Below, one piece after another: positions 43,455 through 52,251 of a stretch of DNA of 64,000 nt. The position numbers and the translations under genes are program-made. The stretch covers positions 1 to 64,000 of the forward strand of contig JAFRAH010000011.1 of assembly GCA_017405525.1 (NCBI GenBank), written 5' to 3'. The stretch is from Synergistaceae bacterium. GTDB taxonomy: Bacteria > Synergistota > Synergistia > Synergistales > Aminobacteriaceae. A model generated the notes under the pieces. It saw nothing but the letters and a program-made list of their open reading frames with translations. It searched no databases and had not been told where the DNA came from. The stretch's first letter is position 1, and each line of letters starts with the position of its first letter.

Positions 43455-44672
43455 CTAAATCTCCCGAAGGATTATCTGCCGTGCCTCCCACATCGGAATG
43501 TTATGATGCGTGGCAATCGCCTTCACGTCCTCATACTCAGGAATACTCCTCAAGGTCTCACCATCAAGCTCCGTAGACTTCACTCGTACCTTGCCCAACG
43601 ACGTATCAGCCTCTTCAACCTTCCAGTTCAGCCGCAAACGGTCATACTCCTTCAGCCTCACGCCCTGGGTTGTCGTGTGAGTAAGTATTATCCTGCTCAA
43701 CTTCACGGCATCATCAGGACGCGACAGGCAACACAGCTTGACACCCGGCCTCCCCTTCTTCATGTAGACGCTCTCAAGCCAAACGTCAAGCCCCCCTGCC
43801 TCAAAGAGCTTCTCGGTAACTGGCTCATAGTCCTGCGGATTCATGTCGTCAATGTTGCACTCAATCAGCGATAACTTTTCACGAACGAATCCCCCCAGCT
43901 CTTCAGCGTCCTCAATCAGGACAGCCCTTAACGCGTTGGGCATGTCTGAGCTCTCACGGTTGCCCAGTCCGAAACCTGAAGCCGTGATTTTTCCCGGAGG
44001 CATCGTGCTGAAACCATCAGCGAGGCACTTCACGATAAGCGCACCCGTCGGTGTAGTCCTCTCCATAGGTGCACCTGACGAGAACACAGGCAGGCCATGA
44101 AGGAGATACTCAGCAGCAGGAGCAGGAACAGGCAGAATCCCGTGAGCACATTCAACCGTCCCTGAGCCTACGTTGACGGGGGAACATATCACGCGCGGCC
44201 AGCCCAGAGCCTCCATCAGGATGAACGCTCCCGTAATGTCAATGATTGAGTCGACAGCACCGACCTCGTGGAAGTGTATCTTGTCGGGTGTCGTGCCGTG
44301 AACGTGTGCCTCAGCCTCAGCAAGCAGCGAGAACGCCCGGAGTGCCTCCCTCTTCACGCGCTGGGACAAATCACTGCCCGTAATCATCGCCTCAATGTCC
44401 GCCAAATGCCGGTGATGGTGATGATGTTCTTCATGGCCGTGCTCGTGTTCGTGGTGATGCTCATGATCCTTCATGCGAACGTCAAAATTTATCCCGGCTA
44501 TTCCATTCTTTGTCGTGTGCTCTATGACTAGTCCATACTCTGAAGGGTCAAGGGCATGTATCTTCTGTATTTCCTTCTTGAGAATTTCGGTGTTAGGTAC
44601 AAGGTTAAGTAATGCACCTATGAACATGTCGCCAGCAATCCCTGCGAAACAGTCCAAGTATAACGTCTTCAA
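43455..44672 (-). CDS. larC: Nickel-pincer cofactor synthesis protein LarC, full length in one frame
   Basis: 405 residues. LarC inserts nickel into the pyridinium cofactor of lactate racemase and relatives. The start (LYLDCFAGIAGDMFIGALL), the His-rich nickel-handling stretch (about 69-90, many HH pairs), IHFHEVGAVDSIIDI and the C-terminal domain ECNIDDMNPQDYEPV are all present. In Lactiplantibacillus the two halves need a frameshift; here they are continuous. The TTG start follows the comB stop directly, with AAAGG upstream. larA, larB and larE are not in the window. Confidence 0.94.
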   Translation of the reverse strand: MKTLYLDCFAGIAGDMFIGALLNLVPNTEILKKEIQKIHALDPSEYGLVIEHTTKNGIAGINFDVRMKDHEHHHEHEHGHEEHHHHHRHLADIEAMITGSDLSQRVKREALRAFSLLAEAEAHVHGTTPDKIHFHEVGAVDSIIDITGAFILMEALGWPRVICSPVNVGSGTVECAHGILPVPAPAAEYLLHGLPVFSSGAPMERTTPTGALIVKCLADGFSTMPPGKITASGFGLGNRESSDMPNALRAVLIEDAEELGGFVREKLSLIECNIDDMNPQDYEPVTEKLFEAGGLDVWLESVYMKKGRPGVKLCCLSRPDDAVKLSRIILTHTTTQGVRLKEYDRLRLNWKVEEADTSLGKVRVKSTELDGETLRSIPEYEDVKAIATHHNIPMWEARQIILREI

Positions 44673-45545
44673 CTAATTAGCCTTCTTTCTTGTGTATGAG
44701 AGTAATTCCTCGAACGGGTCAGTAACTTTTTGCGCCTTCACTTCAGGTTCTGGTTTGGGTTCAGTGTCTTCATGCTGGTACGGCCTCGCACTCCCTGAAA
44801 CGCTCCGCAAGACAGTCCGGCCATTGCTCACGGACAACATAGGGACGACAGTGGACGCGTCAATCTCACACGAGAACGCAATATCCTCCGTGTACCCTAT
44901 CTGCTCCAAGTAACGGGCATGTGTCGATAGCCTCACGAACTCCCGAAGGTTATTGCCCCTGTTCTGCCAGAGGGTTAATGCCATTCTCGCGCTGTCAGAC
45001 ATGATGAGCTCCCCACGTGATGAAAGCTCCTCAACGATCGCCCCGGCACATAATGCATCCTCCCATGACGGCCGCTTCTTCCTACCTGAACACAGAATGC
45101 CTATCCTTGAGCCTATAGTGAGGGCGTAATCCAGACATGCCGAGTAATTCCTGAAACTTGCGGCAATAACCGGGCATCCAGTGGAAGCAGCCTCAAGGAG
45201 TGCTACAGTTCCGTTAGTCGTGGACATTACCCCGCAATAGTGCGAACGTACAAGCTCATAGCTCAGCTCAACCGGCGAATTTCCCGCGTCGAAGCCTTCT
45301 GGGGGTATTCCGTTGACCTCGCCCATGAGGAGGGGAGACGAACCCCTGCCCTTGAGCTCCTGGACTAACTTGCGGGCATCATCTGGGGACTTCACCGGGT
45401 AAAGCTCAGTGCCTCCGAGCTCAAACCACCGGGACATCACCGTAGTGGCTCTGAGAACGTCAACGACAAGCCAGACATCAGCGGACGGAAGATAGTTGCC
45501 GCCGCCGCACGAGAACACTAAATCAGCCTCGTAGTGCCCGGCCAT
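44673..45545 (-). CDS. comB: ComB family 2-phosphosulfolactate phosphatase
   Basis: 290 residues from ATG at 45545, 1 bp after the proS stop. The family hydrolyses 2-phosphosulfolactate in coenzyme M synthesis, but many bacteria without coenzyme M carry it. Signatures: WLVVDVLRATTVMSRWFELGG, LLMGEVNGIPPEGFDAGNSP, CGVMSTTNGTVALLEA and GRKKRPSWEDALCAGAIVE. The C-terminal 40 residues are a Pro/Glu/Lys tail. Its real substrate here is unknown, as comA and comC are not seen. Confidence 0.9.
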   Translation of the reverse strand: MAGHYEADLVFSCGGGNYLPSADVWLVVDVLRATTVMSRWFELGGTELYPVKSPDDARKLVQELKGRGSSPLLMGEVNGIPPEGFDAGNSPVELSYELVRSHYCGVMSTTNGTVALLEAASTGCPVIAASFRNYSACLDYALTIGSRIGILCSGRKKRPSWEDALCAGAIVEELSSRGELIMSDSARMALTLWQNRGNNLREFVRLSTHARYLEQIGYTEDIAFSCEIDASTVVPMLSVSNGRTVLRSVSGSARPYQHEDTEPKPEPEVKAQKVTDPFEELLSYTRKKAN

Positions 45546-45546
45546 G

Positions 45547-46983
45547 TCAATATGCCTTCGCAAAGACAGTGAGCCTTGCGCCGTCATTGCCCGTGATTAT
45601 GCACTTACCGGTGTCATTGCCCGGAAGAATGCAGCGGGGTGTTGCGCCTGTTTCCTCACGTATTCTTGTCTCGTCTTCGGGAGTCCCGCCGAAATATGCC
45701 CGGACAAAGCCGCCCTGAGACGCGATAATCTCCTTCAGTTCGTCATAGCTCCCGGCATCGTGGGTGTTCCCATCGCGGAAATTCTTTGCCCTCGTGAACA
45801 TGTTAGCCTGTATGTCCTCAAGCAGCTTCTTCACCGTTGGGATTACTGCCTCGTTCTTCACGTCAAGTTTCTCGCCTGTGTCGCGTCGTACAACCCTGAC
45901 AGTTCCTGCCGAAATGTCCTTCTCCCCAAGCTCAAGCCTCAAAGGTACGCCCTTCTGAAGGTGGGTGAAGAACCTGTCGCCGGGTCTTGCGTGGAAGTCA
46001 GTATCCACCTTCGTGAACATTCCGCCCAACTCGTCATCAAGCCTTGCTGAGAGTTCCTTTGCTTTCGGGAGAATGTCATTCTCTGCAACGCTCTCATCCT
46101 TCGAGATGGGCAGTATTGCGGCCTTAACGGGAGCAATTCTTGGCGGGACTATGAGGCCGTCATCGTCTGAATGTACCATGATTAACGCACCGATTAACCT
46201 TGTGGATACTCCCCAGCTTGTCGTCCAACAGTAGGCTAGTTCCCCCTCGCGGTTCTGGTACTGCATCTCGAAGGCCTTGGCGAAATTCTGGCCTAGGAAG
46301 TGGCTTGTTCCTGCCTGCAACGCCCTCTTGTCGCTCATCATTGCCTCACACGTATATGTGTCGACTGCTCCGGGGAATCTCTCGCCTTTGGTCTTCTCGC
46401 CAGCGGTTACGGGTATCGCCAGTTCCCCCTCAATCGTGCGCCTGTAGACCTCAAGCATCCTTAGTGTTTCCTCGCGGGCTTCCTGTTCGGTCTCGTGGGC
46501 GGTGTGTCCTTCCTGCCAGAGGAACTCGGACGTTCTCAGGAAGAGGCGGGGGCGTTTCTCCCATCGCATTACGTTGCACCACTGGTTCATGAGTATGGGC
46601 AGATCCCTCCATGAATGTATCCACTTCGCGTACATGCTGCCTATTACGGTCTCTGATGTCGAGCGTACTGCCAGGGGTTCTTCGAGTTCTTCGCCGCCCG
46701 CGTGAGTAACCATAGCAAGCTCAGGGGCAAATCCCTCAACGTGTTCTGCTTCCCTCCTGAAGAATGACTCAGGAATTAGCAGGGGGAAATATGCGTTGAC
46801 ATGGCCGGTCTTCTTGAACTCGGCATCAAATTTTGCCTGTATGCTTTCCCAGATTGCGTAGCCTGTAGGACGTATGACCATGCAGCCACGTACGGGAGCA
46901 TAGTCTGCCATTTCTGCGGCCTTGATTACGTCAAGATACCACTGCGAATAGTTCTCTTTTCTCGGTGTAATGTTGCGTGCCAA
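45547..46983 (-). CDS. proS: Prolyl-tRNA synthetase, archaeal/eukaryal-type
   Basis: 478 residues without the bacterial INS editing insertion; this is the shorter ProRS type shared with archaea and Thermus. Class II motifs: VRGCMVIRPTGYAIWE (motif 1 region), RWEKRPRLFLRTSEFLWQEGHTAH (motif 2) and WGVSTRLIGALIM (motif 3). The anticodon domain follows, then a zinc-type C-terminal domain (GATPRCI...GKCI) ending in Tyr, as usual for this type. It is the first gene of proS-comB-larC. Confidence 0.96.
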   Translation of the reverse strand: MARNITPRKENYSQWYLDVIKAAEMADYAPVRGCMVIRPTGYAIWESIQAKFDAEFKKTGHVNAYFPLLIPESFFRREAEHVEGFAPELAMVTHAGGEELEEPLAVRSTSETVIGSMYAKWIHSWRDLPILMNQWCNVMRWEKRPRLFLRTSEFLWQEGHTAHETEQEAREETLRMLEVYRRTIEGELAIPVTAGEKTKGERFPGAVDTYTCEAMMSDKRALQAGTSHFLGQNFAKAFEMQYQNREGELAYCWTTSWGVSTRLIGALIMVHSDDDGLIVPPRIAPVKAAILPISKDESVAENDILPKAKELSARLDDELGGMFTKVDTDFHARPGDRFFTHLQKGVPLRLELGEKDISAGTVRVVRRDTGEKLDVKNEAVIPTVKKLLEDIQANMFTRAKNFRDGNTHDAGSYDELKEIIASQGGFVRAYFGGTPEDETRIREETGATPRCILPGNDTGKCIITGNDGARLTVFAKAY

Positions 46984-46988
46984 TTGTG

Positions 46989-47393
46989 TTATTCCTCCTT
47001 GTTTGTCTGCCAGAATGTTTTTACTCCGTCATACTTCACTATTTCGCTGTCTTGGGTCAGGAGCGTCAAATCTTCCTCGATTGCCGTTGCTGTGATTATG
47101 CGGTCGAAAGGGTCGCGGTGTATCAGTGGCATCTGCTTTATGCGCTCGAAATATGCCAGTTTCAGGGGCATAATGATAATGCCGTTGTTAGCGCAGAGTT
47201 CCGCAATTCTGTAAACGCTTTGTGTTACAGAAGAAAGTTTCCCTGTAGTCTGCTTTACAGCAATCTCCCATAAAGTAGCGATGCTCACGTACACATTATC
47301 ACTGTCATATATGATTTGCCTGACAGATTCGGGCAGCTTCTTATCTCGTGTCATGTACCATATCAGCGTGCATGTATCGACAAGGTATTTCAT
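46989..47393 (-). CDS. vapC: PIN-domain toxin, VapC type
   Basis: 134 residues. Acidic residues expected for the RNase site are present: Asp6 in YLVDTCTLIW, Glu43 in LWEIAVK, Asp94/Asp97 in HRDPFDRII and Asp115 in LLTQDSEI. VapC toxins usually cleave tRNA or rRNA loops. The start overlaps the antitoxin stop by 4 bp. It ends 5 bp before proS, so read-through into proS is likely. Confidence 0.92.
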   Translation of the reverse strand: MKYLVDTCTLIWYMTRDKKLPESVRQIIYDSDNVYVSIATLWEIAVKQTTGKLSSVTQSVYRIAELCANNGIIIMPLKLAYFERIKQMPLIHRDPFDRIITATAIEEDLTLLTQDSEIVKYDGVKTFWQTNKEE

Positions 47394-47674
47394 ACAGCCG
47401 CCTCGTGAACTTTTGCTTTCTTGCTGCCGGCCTCCTCTATAAGCCCCCTAAGTTCACTCTCAGTTACCAGCTCCATAGGCTCATCAAAATCATCAGCAAC
47501 CCACATTTTGCCCTCCAGTATCCCGTATAAATCGCGTGGTCTTCCTCGTGGTTTATCAGGCTGTCCCAGTCTCACAGGACATTCACTCAGGAAACGCATA
47601 TAGTGAATTAGTTCTGACAGCTTGAAGTCCGGCACACTGTCGAGAGCGTGCAAAGCCTCTTCTCTTAGTGTCAT
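47390..47674 (-). CDS. DUF2281/VapB-type antitoxin
   Basis: 94 residues. A helical N-terminal part (LREEALHALDSVPDFKLSEL) leads to RDLYGILEGKMWVADDFDEPMEL, the DUF2281 motif that binds PIN toxins. It overlaps vapC by 4 bp (ATGA). The last 25 residues (ESELRGLIEEAGSKKAKVHEA) extend beyond the usual family length. Confidence 0.85.
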   Translation of the reverse strand: MTLREEALHALDSVPDFKLSELIHYMRFLSECPVRLGQPDKPRGRPRDLYGILEGKMWVADDFDEPMELVTESELRGLIEEAGSKKAKVHEAAV

Positions 47675-47700
47675 GATTGTTCCGCCTCCTCACGAAAATT

Positions 47701-49794
47701 TTACGGCAGAGGGTAGTGATCCCATATAGGCACACCGATAAAGAACCCTGCCTTGAACTCCTCAGATCCATACATCAGGGCAAACTTCATGTCTACGAGG
47801 TTGTTAGGGAAGTTCACCGCAAGACCTACCTCCCACGGGGCATCTATCTTGTTCCACTTCTTGTCCATCGCATAGCCCCAGCTCGCGAAAAGTTCCCCGG
47901 CAATTACACCCATTGCGTTCCGGCTGAGTATCTTCCTCACCGCCAAGTTAGTCCAGAACATGCGCTCGGCCTCAATGGGATTTCTCGCCACCGAATAGAG
48001 CTCCTCAGCAGCCCCCAAATATACGGCGTGGCTCCTGCGGTTAAGGTCTCCCTCAGCGAAACCGGCACGGAAATACGTCCTCCATATGCTCGACACGTCA
48101 AGCGGCTTGAAGTAGCTTACCCTGTAATTCACCTCGTCAAAGTCAGGCCACCATGCATTTATTCTCCAAGCATGTCCTTTTGTCGGGTCTGAGGCCATGT
48201 CCAGAGTGTCATACTCAGCAAAGAACGTAGGCCCGGCAGCCTCCGTGTCATCTCTGGCAGATATAGCGTTGCCGTCAACGTGCTCATACGCATAGCCTAT
48301 CCCGACGTTGACATCACCCCACGTGAAGAGCTTGGCGACACCCACCGCGTACCTGTCCCAATCCCGGAGCCTGTCGTTTTCACCGGCTGGCTTCCAGTTC
48401 TGCGCGCTCAACGTGAACTGCCACGCGTCCATAGGCTGGGGGGCTGTCTGGTACGTGAGGTCTATTCCCCACTGGTCGCTTATCTTCGCCACACCTACAA
48501 GCGAGTCATACTCTGACCATATACCGCGGGCTTCGGCCTTGAGATACAGCCACCTGTTAGGATGAAGGTTAGTACTGTAGCCGGATATTCCGAACTTAAG
48601 CTCAGGAGACTGCCTCACGTCAATTCTCACGAGGACATCTCCCGAATCCGTACGGCCAAGCTGGTAGTCAGCAAGCTCAATCCCTGATGCCTCCGTCAGC
48701 TTCGTCATGAGCTCGTCGATCTCCCTAGCATCCGCGGGCTTCCCAACAAGACGGAGTGCCCTTTTCCTCACCATCTCAGACATTTTGGGCGGAAGTCCGT
48801 GAACTTCAACATCTCCCACTATGTCATTGAGCACCCTTTCTTCCTCAAGCGTGAAGAGTGCAGGCCCCTTCTCTGAGAGCTCCTTAATGTCGTCAATCCT
48901 CTCAATGGCTGCGTCAGCTCCAAGCTGGATTATTGCCTCCGGGTCCCCGGCATCGAGCATCCCAAGACCTGCTACTTTGGGCTTTAGGAGTATGTCAGCC
49001 GCCGCACCTTCCTCGTCTGTGGTCTTCCTCATAAGAACAGTCAAGGCTTGGTTCACAACGTCCATGTAGGAGTTCACACTCTCAAGCATCGCATCTGAAA
49101 TGTCTACGGCAACTATTGGGATTCCGGGGAAAAGCTCACGCGCAGTATATACCGGGAGGTTCGAGACTATACCGCCATCAACAAGAACATGGCCGTCAAT
49201 CGTCCATGGCTCGAAAAGCATCGGTATCGACATCGAGGCTCTCATTGCCGCCGCTATGTTCCCTTCCTTGAGCACTACCTTTTCGCCCGTGTTTATGTCC
49301 GTCGCAACCGCCGCATAAGGAATTGGGAGGTGGTAGAAGTCTGTCTCTGTTACGTGCCTCATGAGCTGGGAGAAATATTCGTAGAGCTTGTCCCCCGTCA
49401 AGAGTCCCTTGGGCCCGCGCTGGCCGTCCTGCTTCTTCCACGTAAGAGCCGGGATTGTGCTCGTCTTTGCCCGACGGTCGTTGCCCGTGAATACGAACAT
49501 AGGCCCGGTGTTCTCACTCAAGAGTGAAGGAAGGTCAAGCTCCTTCAGTATCCTGTGCATGTCCTGCGTCGAGTAGCCGGATGCCCTCAATGCTCCCATC
49601 AATGCACCCATGCTGGTCCCGACAATTCCGACAACAGGAATACCGTTCAGCTCCAACGTCTCGATTACTCCCAAGTGAGCGAAGCCCTTAGTCCCTCCGC
49701 CTGAGAGAACAAGTACAACCCCGGCATCAACAGAAAGGGGGCTTAACGAAATTATCAGCGCGGCCATGAACGAATAAAGCCATTTCCTGAACAT
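47701..49794 (-). CDS. Patatin-like phospholipase fused to a POTRA and outer-membrane barrel (type Vd autotransporter, PlpD-like)
   Basis: 697 residues. Signal peptide (about 1-24), then a patatin domain (25-310): oxyanion loop SGGGTKGFAH, nucleophile Ser61 in GTSMGAL, and Asp206 in LVDGGIVSNLP. A POTRA-like segment (about 325-400, VEVHGLPPKMSEMVRKRALRLVG) links to a C-terminal beta barrel of about 16 strands ending FIGVPIWDHYPLP. This is the PlpD/FplA layout, in which the barrel secretes or displays the lipase. All catalytic residues are present. Confidence 0.93.
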   Translation of the reverse strand: MFRKWLYSFMAALIISLSPLSVDAGVVLVLSGGGTKGFAHLGVIETLELNGIPVVGIVGTSMGALMGALRASGYSTQDMHRILKELDLPSLLSENTGPMFVFTGNDRRAKTSTIPALTWKKQDGQRGPKGLLTGDKLYEYFSQLMRHVTETDFYHLPIPYAAVATDINTGEKVVLKEGNIAAAMRASMSIPMLFEPWTIDGHVLVDGGIVSNLPVYTARELFPGIPIVAVDISDAMLESVNSYMDVVNQALTVLMRKTTDEEGAAADILLKPKVAGLGMLDAGDPEAIIQLGADAAIERIDDIKELSEKGPALFTLEEERVLNDIVGDVEVHGLPPKMSEMVRKRALRLVGKPADAREIDELMTKLTEASGIELADYQLGRTDSGDVLVRIDVRQSPELKFGISGYSTNLHPNRWLYLKAEARGIWSEYDSLVGVAKISDQWGIDLTYQTAPQPMDAWQFTLSAQNWKPAGENDRLRDWDRYAVGVAKLFTWGDVNVGIGYAYEHVDGNAISARDDTEAAGPTFFAEYDTLDMASDPTKGHAWRINAWWPDFDEVNYRVSYFKPLDVSSIWRTYFRAGFAEGDLNRRSHAVYLGAAEELYSVARNPIEAERMFWTNLAVRKILSRNAMGVIAGELFASWGYAMDKKWNKIDAPWEVGLAVNFPNNLVDMKFALMYGSEEFKAGFFIGVPIWDHYPLP

Positions 49795-49816
49795 GATAGT
49801 AATTCCTCTCCTTAAG

Positions 49817-49849
49817 AAAAACGGCCCCGGCCCATTCAGACCAGAACCG
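49817..49849 (-). terminator. Terminator of cheX
   Basis: Reading leftward, CGGTTCTGGTC (49849-49839) pairs with GGCCGGGGCCG (49832-49822) using several G-U pairs, around a 6-base loop, then TTTTTCTT. Confidence 0.8.
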
Positions 49850-49886
49850 CTCGTTAATTTCCGTGTTTAAGTGTGAGATTTACAGG

Positions 49887-50378
49887 CTAGTCAATCTTGA
49901 ATGACAAGACAAGGTACAAACCTCCCGAAGGATCAAGCGTAAAAGGCAGTGTGAAGCTCCTCATTCCGTTGTCCTCCTTGGTTACGTTCCTGATGTTTTC
50001 CCCTACTATGAGCTGCGGGGGGGTTACGTCAACCGTCCCTAATGCACTCTGAACAAGCGCACGGCCTCCTATCATGTTGGAGAGCTCGCCTATTACGCTC
50101 ATTGAGACATCATCGCCAAGCTGGGGCATTATCATTCCGCCGGACATTGCCTTAATGATATTGTCAAAGCCGTCCTTGTTCAACATAATATTGACCGTTC
50201 CCCTTGAGCCTACTCCTACGACTCCGATCAGGGCGGTCGTGCATATGTTGTCGACTTTTATGCCAGGAGCTACTTTTGACTTGTTGAGGGTGATATTAAG
50301 CCCTACCTCTCGCCCTACGGAAAGAACAGCCGATGCAAAACTATTTACCAGAGCGATTAGTTTGTCGTTACCGGCCAT
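49887..50378 (-). CDS. cheX: CheX-like CheY-P phosphatase
   Basis: 163 residues from ATG at 50378. The CheC/CheX active pair Glu98/Asn101 lies in SVIGELSNMIGG, within a helix flanked by beta strands (IGVVGVGSRGTVNIML, SFTLPFTLDPSGGLYLVLSF). CheX removes phosphate from CheY and resets the motor response. The longer frame to 50432 is rejected because a TATAAT lies right before that ATG and GGGAGGGAG precedes 50378. Only the MCP at 20649 is another chemotaxis gene here. Confidence 0.88.
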   Translation of the reverse strand: MAGNDKLIALVNSFASAVLSVGREVGLNITLNKSKVAPGIKVDNICTTALIGVVGVGSRGTVNIMLNKDGFDNIIKAMSGGMIMPQLGDDVSMSVIGELSNMIGGRALVQSALGTVDVTPPQLIVGENIRNVTKEDNGMRSFTLPFTLDPSGGLYLVLSFKID

Positions 50379-50432
50379 CTGAATATAATCTCCCTCCCTG
50401 TGAATTATGACTGTGGATTTGAGTTTGGCCAT

Positions 50433-50461
50433 ATTATAGCTTATTCCCGCGTATATCTCTA
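50433..50461 (-). promoter_or_regulatory. Promoter of cheX
   Basis: Reading leftward, TAGAGA (50461-50456), a 17-bp spacer and TATAAT (50438-50433). The -35 matches four of six. A start about 7 bp after the -10 leaves the ATG at 50432 outside the transcript, which supports 50378 as the start codon. Confidence 0.6.
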
Positions 50462-50937
50462 TATTTTTTCAGCCCCCTCAAAGCTACAGCCCATGCCGCC
50501 AAGTCATCCAGTACCCTCGAAGGCACCCTCAAGCCTTCAGGAAGGAGACGCACGAAAATTCCCGGCCTGTGAATCTTCCAGTACAGCCCTCGCGCCTCAA
50601 GGGTCGTGTTTCTCTCGTCGACTTCAAGAACTTCACACCTTGCCCAAGCCCTGACCTTCCCGGAAAATTCCCGGCTTGTAGTTCCGTCCCCTATGGCGAT
50701 AAATTCCACATGACCCAGCGCGTCATCAGGGAGCTCCTCAGAACTGCCCTCGATAATGTACGGCCTGAAGTCCGCAACGAACGCATCACTATCTGCCGTC
50801 GGGAATATCCCCGAAACCACAAGACCCCCGTCAAAGTCAACGAACGCAAAGCCTGTCTTGTCTCGTCCGGGGTCAAGCCCTAACGCTAAACTTCCTTTCC
50901 CAGTGTGTACTGCCACCTGTCCAGAAGCCAAAGCCAT
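50434..50937 (-). CDS. YqgF/RuvX-like RNase H-fold protein
   Basis: 167 residues from ATG at 50937, with AAAGGAG 9-11 bp upstream. The RNase H-like pattern of the YqgF family is seen: LALGLDPGRDKTGFAFVD (first Asp), VLEVDERNTTLEARGLYW (central motif) and RVLDDLAAWAVALRGL (last Asp). Family members process the 5' end of 16S rRNA or resolve junctions; this one is divergent and may be a paralogue. It overlaps the end of the acyltransferase gene by 52 bp, unusually long; no later start keeps the first catalytic strand. Confidence 0.75.
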   Translation of the reverse strand: MALASGQVAVHTGKGSLALGLDPGRDKTGFAFVDFDGGLVVSGIFPTADSDAFVADFRPYIIEGSSEELPDDALGHVEFIAIGDGTTSREFSGKVRAWARCEVLEVDERNTTLEARGLYWKIHRPGIFVRLLPEGLRVPSRVLDDLAAWAVALRGLKKYRDIRGNKL

Positions 50938-51749
50938 AATTCTGGTCTCTCCTTTATCCATGACGCTATAACCTCGTTGCAGATTTCGAGGCTCGCACGT
51001 ATGTCCTCCCCGAACGGTCTGCCGTTAATGTCTTTCCTGTCGCTGAGTATCTCCGTCATAAGAACCTCATGATGTGATGGGTTGCCCTTGTCCCTGATGC
51101 ACCTCGTGGCTATGACAGGGCACCTGAACTTCCGATAGAGTTTCACGATCCCTTCATGTGTGCTTGCAGGAAGTCCCAAGAACTCCGTCATTACCCCATC
51201 CTTCCGCGCGTCAAGGTCCTGCATGATTACGATGATGCCTCCTGACTTGAGCACCCTGAAGATTTCCCGCAAGCCCTTGTTGCTGTCTATCATGGACATT
51301 CCCGACGAGTTCACACGGATGTTCATGATGATGTTCTCGGCTGATTCGTCAGACTGTGGGGTATAGACGGCGTGAAGCGGGAAGCCCTCGTGAATGACCC
51401 TTGCGGCGGCAAGCTCCCAGTTGGCCATGTGGCCGGTCATGAGAATAGCTCCGTTCCCTCGCGACAGGGCAGACTTGAGGAGGCTGATGCTCTCTTCCGG
51501 GAAGTCAACGAGCTCATCAATCCGGGACTTCATGGCCGGGAGACGTATGAACTCGACAGCAGACATCCCAAGATTGACGAATGAACCCCGCACTATCTCA
51601 CGGGCAATAGTTACGCCAACACCGAGGGACTTAACGCAGCGTGATTCACACCTGTCAGTTTTCCGCCATAGGATGAGACGGAGAAGCCTCCCTATAAATC
51701 TTCCGAATGAGAGAGCCATACTGTGAGGGAGAAATCGAAGGAACTTCAC
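50886..51749 (-). CDS. LpxL/HtrB-type lipid A late acyltransferase
   Basis: 287 residues. A hydrophobic N-terminal helix region (about 5-28) is followed by the acyltransferase core: LMTGHMANWELAAARVIHEG with the catalytic His and Glu (HxxxxxE type), VYTPQSDESAENIIMNIRV, VIMQDLDARKDGVMTEFLG and the terminal ELWLWLLDRWQYT. It adds a secondary acyl chain to lipid A at the inner membrane. It shows that the organism makes LPS-type outer membranes. Confidence 0.9.
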   Translation of the reverse strand: MKFLRFLPHSMALSFGRFIGRLLRLILWRKTDRCESRCVKSLGVGVTIAREIVRGSFVNLGMSAVEFIRLPAMKSRIDELVDFPEESISLLKSALSRGNGAILMTGHMANWELAAARVIHEGFPLHAVYTPQSDESAENIIMNIRVNSSGMSMIDSNKGLREIFRVLKSGGIIVIMQDLDARKDGVMTEFLGLPASTHEGIVKLYRKFRCPVIATRCIRDKGNPSHHEVLMTEILSDRKDINGRPFGEDIRASLEICNEVIASWIKERPELWLWLLDRWQYTLGKEV

Positions 51750-51846
51750 AAGAAAATCAAGCGTGGTTTAATTTCCTCCTGAACGAAAATTTTTATTATC
51801 ATATCATGTAAAATTATCACCGATTATTTCAGCGGGAGGGGATACT

Positions 51847-52230
51847 ATGGCATTAAGCGAGTGCAAAATATGCAAGTCTCTCTACGACAATGAAACTCAG
51901 CAGGGAAACAGTGAGATATGCCACAGCTGCCGTATGATGCTCGAAGGCACTTACGGGAGAATACACAACTACCTCAGAGATCACGGGACAACAATGAAGA
52001 TTGACATCCAGAAGTTGGCTGAAGACACATCAACAACTCCGGCAGAGATGCAGATACTCGTTGAGCTTGGCTGGCTTGAACGAGACATACAAACCTACAG
52101 CTGGACGATCTCGGACAGGCAGATACTTGCCGGGGAATTTGCCCGCGAACTTGAGAAGATGATTGAGCGCAACAAGAAGTCAACCACGTACAAAGGCTTT
52201 AACCGAAGGTACGAGAGAAAGAAGAAATAA
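51847..52230 (+). CDS. YvyF-like zinc-ribbon and helix protein, copy 1
   Basis: 127 residues. A Cys4 ribbon (CKICKSLYDN...ICHSCRMM) precedes a helix-turn-helix-like segment (IDIQKLAEDTSTTPAEMQILVELGWL) and a basic tail. The layout resembles YvyF (TIGR03826), a small protein from flagellar operons. The gene is followed 21 bp later by a paralogue (52252) with the same ALxECKxC start and ELGWLERDIQTYS/DLGYLERDIQTYS motif. GCGGGAGGGG precedes the ATG. Function unknown; gene regulation in motility is inferred only from the family. Confidence 0.8.
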   Translation: MALSECKICKSLYDNETQQGNSEICHSCRMMLEGTYGRIHNYLRDHGTTMKIDIQKLAEDTSTTPAEMQILVELGWLERDIQTYSWTISDRQILAGEFARELEKMIERNKKSTTYKGFNRRYERKKK

Positions 52231-52251
52231 ACAAAGGAGGCAGATGGCACT

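Noticed and set aside
43455-44672. Programmed frameshift expected in larC
   Set aside because: Both halves are in one continuous frame here.
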